Assembly (NCBI RefSeq): GCF_029814935.1
Contig: NZ_CP104582.1
Span: 744,001 to 808,000, forward strand
Length of the DNA: 64,000 nt
Reading direction: 5' to 3'
Source of the DNA: Pseudomonas sp. GD03919
GTDB lineage: Bacteria; Pseudomonadota; Gammaproteobacteria; Pseudomonadales; Pseudomonadaceae
Shown here: positions 21,697-29,856 of the stretch, piece after piece
Position numbering within the stretch: position 1 is the stretch's first letter
How the letters are laid out: each line of letters starts with the position of its first letter
Position numbers and translations under genes: made by a program
The notes under the pieces: generated by a model
Databases searched by the model: none
Told to the model about the DNA's origin: nothing
The model's input: the letters and a program-made list of their open reading frames with translations, nothing else

Positions 21697-21889
21697 AGCG
21701 AGCTCCAGTTCGAGTCGGTTGTGTGTCTTGGCTGAAATCAATGCTAAGCCAAGCAACAATTCACTTTTTGACCTGGCTCAATAGATCGATGGGCTCTGCT
21801 GCGGTGTTTTGTCCATTGCCTCAAATGCATCTCTAGATGATAATGTTTCTCTTTTTGAAGCAAGCCCGTCTGTCGAGGATCCTCTGCGC

Positions 21890-22663
21890 ATGAATCGCTT
21901 CCCCCTCCGTTCCCTGGCTGTGGCCCTGATGTTGGCCAGCGGCTCGTTGGCTGCTGCGCCGCTGGATGCCGCGCTGGATGAAAGCCAACGCCTGGCTGCC
22001 GAGGCAAAAGCCTCGCAGGGTCGTATCGAGCAACTGGATGACGCCAGCCGCGAGATGCTCACCGAGTACCGCAATGCCCTGCAGCAGGCTGAGGCTTTGA
22101 AAGGTTATAACAGTCAGCTTCGTGACCTGGTCGAAGCCCAGCGTCAGGAGCTGGCCAGTTATCAGAAGCAGCTCGATGGCATCGAACGTACCCAGGAAGC
22201 GGTAAGTCCGCAGATGGTCAAGATGGTCGAAGTGCTGGGTGAGTTCATCGCCGCCGATCTACCCTTCCTGCCCGAGGAGCGTGAAGACCGTCTGGCTCAG
22301 CTGCAGGATCTGCTGCCGCGCGCCGATGTCAGCCTGGCCGACAAATATCGCCGCATCCTCGAGGCCTATCAGATCGAGAGCGACTATGGCCGTACTCTGG
22401 AAGCTTGGCGGGGTGAACTGAACCAGGGCGACGCTGGCTCGCGCAGCGTCGAATTCCTGCGCCTGGGCCGCAGCATGCTTTATTACCAGACCCTCGATGC
22501 CCACGAGAGCGGCTGGTGGAACCCGCAGACCAAGGCATGGGAAGTGCTCGACGGCAGCGCGCGCCGCCCGTTGACCCAGGCCATCGCCATCGCCCGTCAG
22601 CAACAGGCGCCCGCCGTGCTGTCCCTGCCGATCAAGACCCTGGCCGAGGAGGCCGCACAATGA
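21890..22663 (+). CDS. DUF3450 periplasmic coiled-coil protein of a TonB system
   Basis: The 257-residue product begins with a signal peptide (MNRFPLRSLAVALMLASGSLAAA) followed by a long heptad-rich coiled coil (about 28-110). The remainder matches what I know of DUF3450, including EFIAADLPFLPEEREDRLAQL and DAHESGWWNPQTKAWE. GAGGA lies about 12 bases before the ATG at 21890. Its stop overlaps the next gene by four bases (ATGA). DUF3450 proteins usually precede TtpC-type ExbB proteins in Vibrio, Shewanella and Pseudomonas; a scaffold role in the complex is inferred. Confidence 0.85.
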   Translation: MNRFPLRSLAVALMLASGSLAAAPLDAALDESQRLAAEAKASQGRIEQLDDASREMLTEYRNALQQAEALKGYNSQLRDLVEAQRQELASYQKQLDGIERTQEAVSPQMVKMVEVLGEFIAADLPFLPEEREDRLAQLQDLLPRADVSLADKYRRILEAYQIESDYGRTLEAWRGELNQGDAGSRSVEFLRLGRSMLYYQTLDAHESGWWNPQTKAWEVLDGSARRPLTQAIAIARQQQAPAVLSLPIKTLAEEAAQ

Positions 22664-24009
22664 GTCGTCGTGTTGTAGCCGTCCTGGCGCTCAGCCTGTT
22701 GCCGGCACTGGCCGCCGTGGCCGAAACCCTCAACCCCGATCAACTGCTGCAGCGCATCCGCAGCGAGCGCGCTGCCGAAGTCAGCGCCATGCAGGAGCGC
22801 GAACAGGCATTTCTCGCCAAGCGTAGCGAGCAGGCGCAGTTGCTGGCTGCCGCGCGTTCCGCGCTGAATACCCAGAAAGCCGAGAGCGAGCGCCTCAAGG
22901 CCGAGTTCGACCGGCAGGAGGCCGAGCTGGCCGAGCAGGAGAAACTGCTGGCGCAGCGTGTTGGTCACCTTGGCGAGCTGTTTGGCGTGGTGCGCCAGAG
23001 CGCCGGTGATGTGGCCGGGCAATGGCAGGACAGCCTGCTCAACGCCCAGTACCCGGAGCGTCTCAAGCGCCTCAAGGCATTGGCTGAAAGCCGCTCGCTG
23101 CCGTCCGCCGAGGATCTCGACGGCTACTGGATGCTGCTGCTCGAAGACCTGGCCGCCAGCGGCCGTATCGAGCGCCTGCAACTGCCAGTGGTGAATGCCG
23201 ATGGTTCGCGCCAGGAGCAGCAGGTGCTACGAGTCGGTGCCTTCGCCGTGTACGGCGAGGATGCCTTCCTGCGTTACGACGCCGATGCCGGGCAACTGGT
23301 GGCGCCGCCGCGTCAGCCCTCCGGCCTGGGCCAGGTCAAGGACTACCTGAGCAGCACTGACACGCTCGCCACGCTGCCCATCGATCCAAGCCGCGGCAGC
23401 CTGCTGGCTCAGCTGCAGCAGCAGCCGACCCTGTGGGATCGTCTGCAGCAGGGTGGTCTGGTCGGTTGGGTGATCGTCGTGCTGGGAACCTTTGGTCTGC
23501 TCCTGGCGCTGTGGCGGATGATTTACCTGAGCCGCGTCGGCCGTCTGGTCAAGGCGCAGATGCACAACCTCAGCGTGCCGCGTGATGACAACCCGCTGGG
23601 CCGTGTGATCGGCGTACTGGGCGCCAAGCCGCAACTGGCCGACCTGGAGACGTTGGAGCTGAAGCTCGACGAAGCGATCCTGCAGGAAACCCCGCCGCTG
23701 GAAAAAGGCCAGGGCCTGCTCAAGCTGCTGGCCGCCGTGGCACCGCTGCTCGGCCTGCTGGGCACTGTGACCGGCATGATCGTGACCTTCCAGGCCATCA
23801 CTCAGAGCGGTGGCGGCGACTCGCGGCTGATGGCCGATGGTATCTCCCAGGCGCTGGTGACCACCGTCCTGGGCCTGGTGGTAGCCATTCCGCTGCTGTT
23901 CCTGCACAGCCTGCTGGCCAGCCGCAGCAAGGGCCTGATCCAGATTCTGGAGCAGCAGAGTGCCGGCCTGATTGCCCTGCACCTGTCGGGAGCGCCGCGC
24001 CGTGACTGA
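22660..24009 (+). CDS. TtpC-like MotA/TolQ/ExbB proton-channel protein with N-terminal coiled coil
   Basis: The 449-residue product has a signal peptide, a periplasmic coiled coil (about 30-110), a globular periplasmic part, a membrane segment near residue 275 (VIVVLGTFGLLLALWRM), and a C-terminal MotA/TolQ/ExbB domain with LAAVAPLLGLLGTVTGMI and two transmembrane helices. This matches TtpC of the Vibrio TonB2 system, an extra component needed by that TonB complex. It overlaps DUF3450 by 4 bases and exbB by 8 bases, which suggests tight translational coupling. Confidence 0.85.
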   Translation: MSRRVVAVLALSLLPALAAVAETLNPDQLLQRIRSERAAEVSAMQEREQAFLAKRSEQAQLLAAARSALNTQKAESERLKAEFDRQEAELAEQEKLLAQRVGHLGELFGVVRQSAGDVAGQWQDSLLNAQYPERLKRLKALAESRSLPSAEDLDGYWMLLLEDLAASGRIERLQLPVVNADGSRQEQQVLRVGAFAVYGEDAFLRYDADAGQLVAPPRQPSGLGQVKDYLSSTDTLATLPIDPSRGSLLAQLQQQPTLWDRLQQGGLVGWVIVVLGTFGLLLALWRMIYLSRVGRLVKAQMHNLSVPRDDNPLGRVIGVLGAKPQLADLETLELKLDEAILQETPPLEKGQGLLKLLAAVAPLLGLLGTVTGMIVTFQAITQSGGGDSRLMADGISQALVTTVLGLVVAIPLLFLHSLLASRSKGLIQILEQQSAGLIALHLSGAPRRD

Positions 24010-24550
24010 TCTGTTCGCCTTCTGGCTGCGTGCGGTCGACAGTGCCTATGCACTGCTCGACTTCATGAGCGCCGGCGGCGTGGTGATGTGGGCGCTGGCG
24101 GTGCTCTGCGTGGTGTTCTGGACCCTGGTGTTCGAGCGCTTCTGGTACATGCGCAGGATTTTCCCGCGCTGGGTGCAGGAACGCCGCGAGGCCTGGCAGC
24201 AGGTGCTGGCCGATGACAACGGCAACTGGCAGCGCGCCGTGCGCCTGGCCTGGCTGGCGCAGGCGCGTCAGCAACTGGCAGCGCCGCTGCGCCTGGGCAA
24301 GACCCTGGTGGCGCTGTATCCGCTGCTGGGGCTGCTCGGCACCGTGCTGGGCATGATCGCCGTGTTCGACGTGCTCGCCCTCAACGGCACCGGCAACCCA
24401 CGCGGCATGGCCGCAGGCGTCTGGCAGGCGACCCTGCCGACCATGGCCGGCATGGTCCTGGCCATCCCCGGATTGTTCAGCCTGGCACGCCTCGAGCGCG
24501 AAGCCAGCCAGGCCATCGAGCGGCTGGCCGACCAGCTGCGTCACGACTGA
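24002..24550 (+). CDS. exbB: ExbB-type biopolymer transport protein
   Basis: This is the second MotA/TolQ/ExbB-family protein of the operon, 182 residues from a GTG at 24002 that overlaps the preceding stop. It has three hydrophobic segments: VVMWALAVLCVVFWTLVFE, then the family hallmark LVALYPLLGLLGTVLGMIAVF, and LPTMAGMVLAIPGLFSL. ExbB pentamers with ExbD conduct protons that energise TonB. exbD follows after 11 bases. Confidence 0.88.
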   Translation: MTDLFAFWLRAVDSAYALLDFMSAGGVVMWALAVLCVVFWTLVFERFWYMRRIFPRWVQERREAWQQVLADDNGNWQRAVRLAWLAQARQQLAAPLRLGKTLVALYPLLGLLGTVLGMIAVFDVLALNGTGNPRGMAAGVWQATLPTMAGMVLAIPGLFSLARLEREASQAIERLADQLRHD

Positions 24551-24561
24551 GATCGCCCAAC

Positions 24562-24972
24562 ATGAGAATGCGTCGTCACCACCAGCAGGACGAAGACACC
24601 GGCATCGACCTCACGCCGATGCTCGACGTGGTCTTCATCATGCTGATCTTCTTCATCGTCACCAGCTCGTTCATTCGCGAGTCCGGGGTCGAAGTGCAGC
24701 GCCCGCAGGCGGAAACCGCCAATCCGCAGGACAAGGGCAACATCCTCATCGCCGTCACCGCCGACGGGCAGATCTGGATGGACAAGCAGTCGGTGGACAT
24801 CCGCAGCGTGCGTGCCCATGTCGAGCGCATGCGCGTCGATCAGCCGGAAGGCGCCGTAGTGGTGCAGGCCGACAAGGATGCGCGTACCGGCCTGGTCGTC
24901 CAGGTGATGGATCAGGCGCGTCTGGCCGGTGTGCAGGATGTCGCGCTGGCTGCCGGTAGCGGAGTCAACTGA
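24562..24972 (+). CDS. exbD: ExbD-type biopolymer transport protein
   Basis: The 136-residue product has a short cytoplasmic head, one transmembrane helix (LDVVFIMLIFFIVTSSFI) and a periplasmic domain. The membrane-start motif DLTPMLDVVFIMLIF contains the aspartate that carries protons in ExbD/TolR proteins. It is placed between exbB and tonB; its stop overlaps the tonB ATG by one base. Confidence 0.92.
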   Translation: MRMRRHHQQDEDTGIDLTPMLDVVFIMLIFFIVTSSFIRESGVEVQRPQAETANPQDKGNILIAVTADGQIWMDKQSVDIRSVRAHVERMRVDQPEGAVVVQADKDARTGLVVQVMDQARLAGVQDVALAAGSGVN

Positions 24973-25655
24973 TGCGCCTGCCGCTGTCTTTTCTCGGCGC
25001 CTGTCTGATGGCCCTGGGGCTGTTCGCCCTGATGCTGTACATGGTCGCGCCGCCGAGCGCCAAGGTCAGCCAGGACCCGGTCAGCGTGGCCAACTTCGTG
25101 CGCATGGACGGCAACACCAGCGAGACCGCCAGCCGTACTCGTCAGCAGGCACCGCAGCCGCCGCAGCCGCAAACACCGCAGCCCCCCACGCCGTCGACGC
25201 CGCAAACGGCCACGCCGAATGCCAACCTGCCGGCGCTGGACATCCAGCTGCCCAGCCTGGCCAGCGGTATCGCCGTCAACAGCGCGCCGGCGCCGAGCCT
25301 GTCCGGCCTGGCGCCGGGCGCGCCTGCGCCGACGCCGCCGAGCGAGGCCGCCGAGTCCGGTGGGCAGATGGGCGGCATGGAGAGCGAAGTCATGCCGCTC
25401 AACGACGTGCGCCCGGAATACCCGCGCTATGCGCTGCAACGAGGCATCGAAGGTTTCGTCAAACTGGCTTTCACCATCAACCGCTCCGGCAATGTGGAGA
25501 ACATCCGCGTGCTGGAGGCCAATCCGCGCAATGTGTTCGAACGCGAAGCGCGCCGCGCCGCCGCCCGCTGGCGCTTCGCGCCGCGTACCGAGGGTGGCCT
25601 GGCAGTGGACCGCGAAGCGGTGAAAACCCTCTACTTCCGTCTGGAAAGGAGCTGA
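24972..25655 (+). CDS. tonB: TonB-family energy transducer
   Basis: The 227-residue product has an N-terminal membrane anchor (about 5-28), a proline-rich periplasmic spacer (PQPPQPQTPQPPTPSTPQ) and a C-terminal TonB domain with VRPEYPRYALQRGIEGFVKL and ARRAAARWRFAPR. It should span the periplasm and open TonB-dependent outer-membrane receptors. It belongs to the TtpC-type cluster. The gene order matches Vibrio TonB2 systems as recalled. Which receptor it serves is unknown; btuB lies about 18 kb away. Confidence 0.92.
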   Translation: MRLPLSFLGACLMALGLFALMLYMVAPPSAKVSQDPVSVANFVRMDGNTSETASRTRQQAPQPPQPQTPQPPTPSTPQTATPNANLPALDIQLPSLASGIAVNSAPAPSLSGLAPGAPAPTPPSEAAESGGQMGGMESEVMPLNDVRPEYPRYALQRGIEGFVKLAFTINRSGNVENIRVLEANPRNVFEREARRAAARWRFAPRTEGGLAVDREAVKTLYFRLERS

Positions 25656-25657
25656 CC

Positions 25658-26755
25658 ATGTACCGTTGGTTGTTGCTCGTGATGCTCAGTGCTGCGGCCG
25701 TACCCGGTATGGCCCAGCAGACCGTCGACCCGACCGTGTTCCGCGCGTTGAACGCGGCGCAGGCCGCGCAGCAGAAGGGTGACCACGCTGCCGCACGGCG
25801 CGCGCTGGAGGGCATCCAGGCCAAGAGTGGCAGTCTCGAAGAGGCGCTGATCTGGCGCAGCCAGGCCTATGTGGCCTGGTCGGCCGGCAACAACGGACAG
25901 GCCATCGAGTGGCTGGACAAGGCCGTGCGCAGCGGCAAGCTCGACGAACAGATGCTCGCCGGCGAACGCCTCAACCTGGCCAAGCTCAATCTCGGCGAGC
26001 GCCGTTTCGCCAAGGTCGTCGAGCTGCTGGGGCCCGAGCAGGGCAAGGCCTCCGAAGAGGTGCTGCAGATGCTGGTGCAGGCCTACCAGGGCCTGAACCA
26101 GCCGGCCAAGGCATTGCCACTGGCCGAGCGCTACGTGCAGGCCAACCCCAAGGCCGCCGACATCTGGCTGCAGTTCCTGGTGGGCGTCAACGCCGACCTC
26201 AAGCGCTATGCCCAGGCCGAGCGCTGGCAGCGTCAGTTGCTGTCGCGCCAGCCGAACGATGCCAAGGGCTGGCGCCAACTGGCCGGTCTGCAGCAGATGG
26301 CCGGCAGCAACGACAAGGCGCTGGCGACCCTGCGTGCGGCGCACAGCAAGGGCCTGCGCTTCAGCGAGGCGGAGCTGGACAACCTGGTGCTGCTGGCCGG
26401 CGCCGCCGATCAGCCCTGGCAGGGTGCCAAGCTGCTGGCCGGCATGCTCGACAGCGGCCTGCTGGCCAATACCGCGGCTCGCCAGGAGCGCCTGGGACTG
26501 TTCTGGTGGCAGGCGCGCGATCGCGCCGCCGCGGTGCGTGTGCTGCGCCCGCTGGCCGAGCGCAGCGGCAACGGCAAGCACTGGCTGTATGTCGCCCAGC
26601 TGGAGCTGGAACAGTCGCGCTGGCAGGCCGGGCTGGACGCGCTGGCGCGTGCCGAACGCGGTGGCGCCGAGCGCGCCAAGGTGCGCTCCTGGCGGCAGTG
26701 GGCGGAAAGTGAACTGCGCTTCGAGCGCGAGAATCGGGTCGCCAGTCGCAGTTGA
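25658..26755 (+). CDS. TPR-repeat protein of the TonB operon
   Basis: The 365-residue product starts at the ATG at 25658 with a signal peptide (MYRWLLLVMLSAAAVPGMAQ). Helical repeats of the TPR type run from about residue 25 to the end, for example SRQPNDAKGWRQLAGLQQM. It follows tonB by two bases and is the last gene before a strong terminator. A TPR protein usually closes this type of TonB cluster; a periplasmic partner role is inferred. Confidence 0.85.
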   Translation: MYRWLLLVMLSAAAVPGMAQQTVDPTVFRALNAAQAAQQKGDHAAARRALEGIQAKSGSLEEALIWRSQAYVAWSAGNNGQAIEWLDKAVRSGKLDEQMLAGERLNLAKLNLGERRFAKVVELLGPEQGKASEEVLQMLVQAYQGLNQPAKALPLAERYVQANPKAADIWLQFLVGVNADLKRYAQAERWQRQLLSRQPNDAKGWRQLAGLQQMAGSNDKALATLRAAHSKGLRFSEAELDNLVLLAGAADQPWQGAKLLAGMLDSGLLANTAARQERLGLFWWQARDRAAAVRVLRPLAERSGNGKHWLYVAQLELEQSRWQAGLDALARAERGGAERAKVRSWRQWAESELRFERENRVASRS

Positions 26756-26785
26756 GTCGTTCTCGGTACGTCGCGCGCACCAAGT

Positions 26786-26814
26786 AAAAAGCCAGACCTA
26801 GTGTCTGGCTTTTT
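26786..26814 (+). terminator. Terminator of the TonB operon
   Basis: AAAAAGCCAGAC at 26786-26797 pairs perfectly with GTCTGGCTTTTT at 26803-26814 around a five-base loop. It is a strong rho-independent terminator 30 bases after the TPR gene, and works on either strand. Confidence 0.92.
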
Positions 26815-26854
26815 CATTGGAGGTGTCGTTAGGCACGGTAGCGTCTTGGCTTTT

Positions 26855-26944
26855 GTAGGAGACGCGCCTCGCGGCGAATAGTGCTAACACCGCAGATGTT
26901 TCTGGATGACCGGCGACCGCTTCGCCCCGAGGCGGGGCTCCTAC
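26855..26944. repeat. REP doublet (BIME), GTAGGAG type
   Basis: Two inward-facing units, 26855-26878 (GTAGGAGACGCGCCTCGCGG then CGAA) and 26921-26944 (ending GCGGGGCTCCTAC), enclose about 40 bases. It lies between the TonB operon terminator and the convergent DUF3299 gene. The same family occurs at 20889-20961 and 53225-53297. Confidence 0.8.
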
Positions 26945-26948
26945 AGGC

Positions 26949-27470
26949 TCAGCTGTCGGGCAATTCGTAGGCGTAGATCTTGTCCGCTTCCATCTGATAA
27001 CCAACTTCGGCCAGCTCGCTGCTGACATGCTCGGTTTTCAGCGGGCCTTCCACCCAGAACGGTTGGTACAACGCGTCGAGCAATACGCCGAGCTCGCTGG
27101 TGACGTGGACGATCTGGTTCGAGGGCGGCGGTGGTACATGAATGCAGGCGCCGAAGTAGGGCACCAGCAGAAACTCCACCACGCGGCCTTCGTCTGTCAC
27201 GTCCAGCGGCACGATATAGCCGGGCAGTTTCACCTGCTGACCATTGAGCTCCTTGACCACCGGGGCGGCCGGCGATTGCTGCATGGCGGCCGGGCCGGAT
27301 TCGGCCAGGGCGTCGGCCAACTGCGAAAGATCGTGGATCGGCGCGGGGTTGATAACCTGCGGCGGAGCATCCGGCGGAATCAGCTCCGACCAGGTGATTT
27401 CGCGCACATCGGCGGCGGCCAGCGGCAGGGCCAGCGTCAGCAGCAGGCTGGCGAGCAGGGGGCGGGACAT
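26949..27470 (-). CDS. DUF3299 exported protein
   Basis: The 173-residue product has a signal peptide (MSRPLLASLLLTLALPLAAA) and a domain matching what I know of DUF3299: LPGYIVPLDVTDEGRVVEFL followed by LVPYFGACIHVPPPPSNQIV, which includes a single Cys and a His in the conserved CIHVPPP stretch. It is the last gene of a leftward group with an FtsX-type permease, an ATPase and a His-rich DUF2796 protein. No enzymatic function is known to me; the neighbourhood suggests a role in metal homeostasis. Confidence 0.85.
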   Translation of the reverse strand: MSRPLLASLLLTLALPLAAADVREITWSELIPPDAPPQVINPAPIHDLSQLADALAESGPAAMQQSPAAPVVKELNGQQVKLPGYIVPLDVTDEGRVVEFLLVPYFGACIHVPPPPSNQIVHVTSELGVLLDALYQPFWVEGPLKTEHVSSELAEVGYQMEADKIYAYELPDS

Positions 27471-27522
27471 GGATTACCTCTGTGCAGTGATTCGCCTGCA
27501 CAGTGTACAGGCGAATCGCACT

Positions 27523-28929
27523 TTACAGGCGTATCGACAGGCCGTCGGCGAGTGACTGCCGATAGGCCCGCCAGGCCGGTACGCTGCCCATCGCCACGGC
27601 TGCGGCGAGAATGCCACCAAGCAGTTTCCATTCGTAACTCGACGGCGCATTGAGTGCCAGATACAGACCGTAATTGGCCTGGACGAAACCCTGGCTGCCG
27701 GCGATGCCCAGATAGAGCAGCGCGACACCGAAGGCCACGCCTGCCAGCGCCAGGGCGAAGGCTTCCAGTACCAGCAGGCTGGCGATATGCCAGGGGCGGG
27801 CGCCCACCGAGCGCAGAATGGCCATCTCCCGACGACGCTCGTTGAGGCTGGTGAGAATGGCTGTGAGCATGCCGATCAGGCCGGTCAGCACGACGAACAG
27901 CGAGACCACGAACAGCGCCTGTTCGGCGGTGCCCATCAGGCTCCACAACTCCTGCAGGGCGACACCGGGTAGGATGGCCAGCAGCGGTTCGCCACGGAAC
28001 TCGTTGATCTCGCGCTGCAGGCTGAAGGTGGCGATCTTGCTGTTGAGGCCGAGCAGGAAGGCAGTGATCTGCTTGGGCTGCAGCGCCTGTCCACAAGCTA
28101 CTGCGCTTGACGCTGCTGCGTTGAAAGCGGGCTCGGAATGCTCATTGAGACTCGACTCAACTGCGCTTCCTCGCCCGCTTTCGCCTTGCCCCGTCTGCGC
28201 TCGCGACGCTTGTGAACAGGCGCTTGCCCACTCTCGCACCTGATCCGCGCTGATCTGCGCCGCGCCGCGTGCCGGCATGCCGTTTTGCCAATCGATGTGC
28301 AGCGCCTCCATCCCAGCCAGGGAAATGTGCAACGTGCGGTCCACTGGCGTACCGGTGCGTTCGAGGATGCCCACCACGGTGAAAGGCTTGTCGTCGTGCT
28401 TGACCAGGCTAATGGTAGCGACGCCGTGGGCCAGGACGATGTTCTCGCCGAGGCCGTAGCCCAGCGCTTGGGCCACTTCCGCACCGAGCACTACCTCGAA
28501 TGGATCGTCGGCGAAGGCACGCCCTTCGGCCAGGTGCAGCGCCTGGCTACGGGCGTAGCGGTAATGCTCGAAATAGGCCGTGCTGGTGCCCATCACCCGG
28601 TAGCCACGGTGCGAGTCACCGAGGGAGATGGGAATGGCCCATTTCACCTGGCGGTGATTGGCAAAACGCTCGAAGCTGTCCCAGCGGATGTTGTTGGTGG
28701 CGTTGCCGATGCGAAACACCGAGTAGAGCAGCAGGTTCACGCTGCCCGAACGTGCGCCGACGATCAGGTCGGTGCCGCTGATGGTGTTGGCGAAGCTGGC
28801 GCGGGCTTCGGTGCGCACACGCTCCACGGCCAGCAGCAGGCAGACCGACAGGGCGATGGCGAACACCGTGAGCAGGGCGGTAAAGCGGCGGTTGGCCAGG
28901 CTGGCCAGGGCTATACGCAGAAGATGCAT
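27523..28929 (-). CDS. ABC transporter permease, FtsX/MacB type, carrying an in-frame repeat insertion
   Basis: The 468-residue product has an N-terminal transmembrane helix (LLTVFAIALSVCLLL), a large periplasmic MacB-PCD-type domain, and three C-terminal helices (from about 335) of the FtsX type, with GMLTAILTSLNERRREMAIL. Residues of about 235-283 are encoded by a palindromic element (28082-28224) that also occurs twice elsewhere in the window; the segment is Ala/Ser/Gly rich and unlike its flanks. Without it the protein would be about 420 residues. It forms a pair with the ATPase one base upstream. In Vibrio, DUF2796 with such ABC genes forms the Zrg zinc system; that role is inferred here. 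Confidence 0.85.
   Translation of the reverse strand: MHLLRIALASLANRRFTALLTVFAIALSVCLLLAVERVRTEARASFANTISGTDLIVGARSGSVNLLLYSVFRIGNATNNIRWDSFERFANHRQVKWAIPISLGDSHRGYRVMGTSTAYFEHYRYARSQALHLAEGRAFADDPFEVVLGAEVAQALGYGLGENIVLAHGVATISLVKHDDKPFTVVGILERTGTPVDRTLHISLAGMEALHIDWQNGMPARGAAQISADQVREWASACSQASRAQTGQGESGRGSAVESSLNEHSEPAFNAAASSAVACGQALQPKQITAFLLGLNSKIATFSLQREINEFRGEPLLAILPGVALQELWSLMGTAEQALFVVSLFVVLTGLIGMLTAILTSLNERRREMAILRSVGARPWHIASLLVLEAFALALAGVAFGVALLYLGIAGSQGFVQANYGLYLALNAPSSYEWKLLGGILAAAVAMGSVPAWRAYRQSLADGLSIRL
28082..28224 (+). repeat. Covarying palindromic element, copy A (inside the ABC permease gene)
   Basis: The outer arms AGCGCCTGTCCACAAGC (28082-28098) and 28208-28224 pair with one mismatch. 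The middle stem is 28123-28138 with 28167-28182, and the inner stem is TTGAG 28145-28149 with CTCAA 28156-28160. Linkers TGCTGCGTT, TGCTCA, CTGCGC and GCCTTGC are shared with copies at 38038-38156 and 45209-45356. It is 143 bases long and open in the permease frame. Confidence 0.85.
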
Positions 28930-28930
28930 C

Positions 28931-29638
28931 TCAGACCTCGACGGGCTTGGCGGCGCGGTTCAGTTCGCTCAGCGACAGGCTGCGGTCGAACAGGGGAGCC
29001 AGGCTCTGGTCGTGGCTGACGAACAGCAGGCTGGCGCCGGCAGCGCGGCATTCGGCGAAGAGCAATTGCAGGAAGGCCTCGCGGGCGTCGAAGTCCAGTG
29101 CGGAAGTGGGTTCGTCGGCAATCACCAGCTCCGGCTGGCCGATCAGTGCGCGCGCGGCGGCGACCCGCTGCTGCTGGCCGATGGACAGTTCGTCGGCGCG
29201 ACGGCCGAGCAGGTCGGCGCGCAGGCCGAGATGGTCGAGCAGCGCCGCTGCGGCGGCATCGATGCTGCCGTGGCGCTGGCGCGCGCGTTCGGCACGCAGG
29301 CGTGAGAAGCGGCAGGGCAGCTCGACGTTCTCGCGCACGGAAAGAAACGGCAGCAGGTTGAACTGCTGGAAGATGTAACCGGTGTGGTCGACGCGGAAAC
29401 GGTCGCGGGCGCCGGCGGAGAGTTGGCCCAGATCCTGGCCGAGCAGGCGGATATGGCCGCTTTGTGCCCTTTGTACACCGCCGAGCAGGCCGAGCAGGGT
29501 GGTCTTGCCGCTGCCGCTGGGGCCCTTGAGAAACAGGGTCTCGCCAGGCGCCAGGGTGAAATGGGGAATATCCAGCAACTGCGCCTGGCCAGGCCAGGCG
29601 AAGCCGAGATTGGCGAGTTCGATCAGAGGTTCGGTCAT
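28931..29638 (-). CDS. ABC transporter ATP-binding protein (LolD/MacB type)
   Basis: The 235-residue product starts at the ATG at 29636-29638 (MTEPLIELANLGFAWPG). It has Walker A GPSGSGKTTL near residue 37, Q-loop QQFNLLPFL, signature LSIGQQQRVAAARAL and Walker B LVIADEPTSALD. The frame is open 25 codons further upstream, but that stretch is not family-like. It lies one base before the permease gene on the same strand and supplies its energy. The transported substrate is not shown by the sequence; zinc-related function is inferred from neighbours. Confidence 0.9.
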   Translation of the reverse strand: MTEPLIELANLGFAWPGQAQLLDIPHFTLAPGETLFLKGPSGSGKTTLLGLLGGVQRAQSGHIRLLGQDLGQLSAGARDRFRVDHTGYIFQQFNLLPFLSVRENVELPCRFSRLRAERARQRHGSIDAAAAALLDHLGLRADLLGRRADELSIGQQQRVAAARALIGQPELVIADEPTSALDFDAREAFLQLLFAECRAAGASLLFVSHDQSLAPLFDRSLSLSELNRAAKPVEV

Positions 29639-29732
29639 GGTTTCTTCGAATCGTCGTTCATGAAAAGCCGGGCATGGTGGCCTGATCATCTGAGCCGAGC
29701 TCGCGGATGGCATTCACACCTCCGGAGCAGGT

Positions 29733-29757
29733 TTGTGGGAGGCGCTTTAGCGGCGAG
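29733..29757. repeat. Solitary REP-like palindrome
   Basis: TGTGGGAGGCGCTTTAGCGG followed by CGAGC forms an imperfect hairpin (GCGCTTTAGCGGC core) like pseudomonad REP units. It lies in the 218-base gap between the ATPase gene and the DUF2796 gene. Nothing else with clear function is visible in that gap. Confidence 0.6.
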
Positions 29758-29856
29758 CTTTTTCGTAGCCAAAGCGAGTCGCCAGCTGGCCCTCCCTCAA
29801 AGCAGCGTGGTGGATGAAAAGAGCGTCAGCTACGCGCCCCGATCCACCCTACGGCA

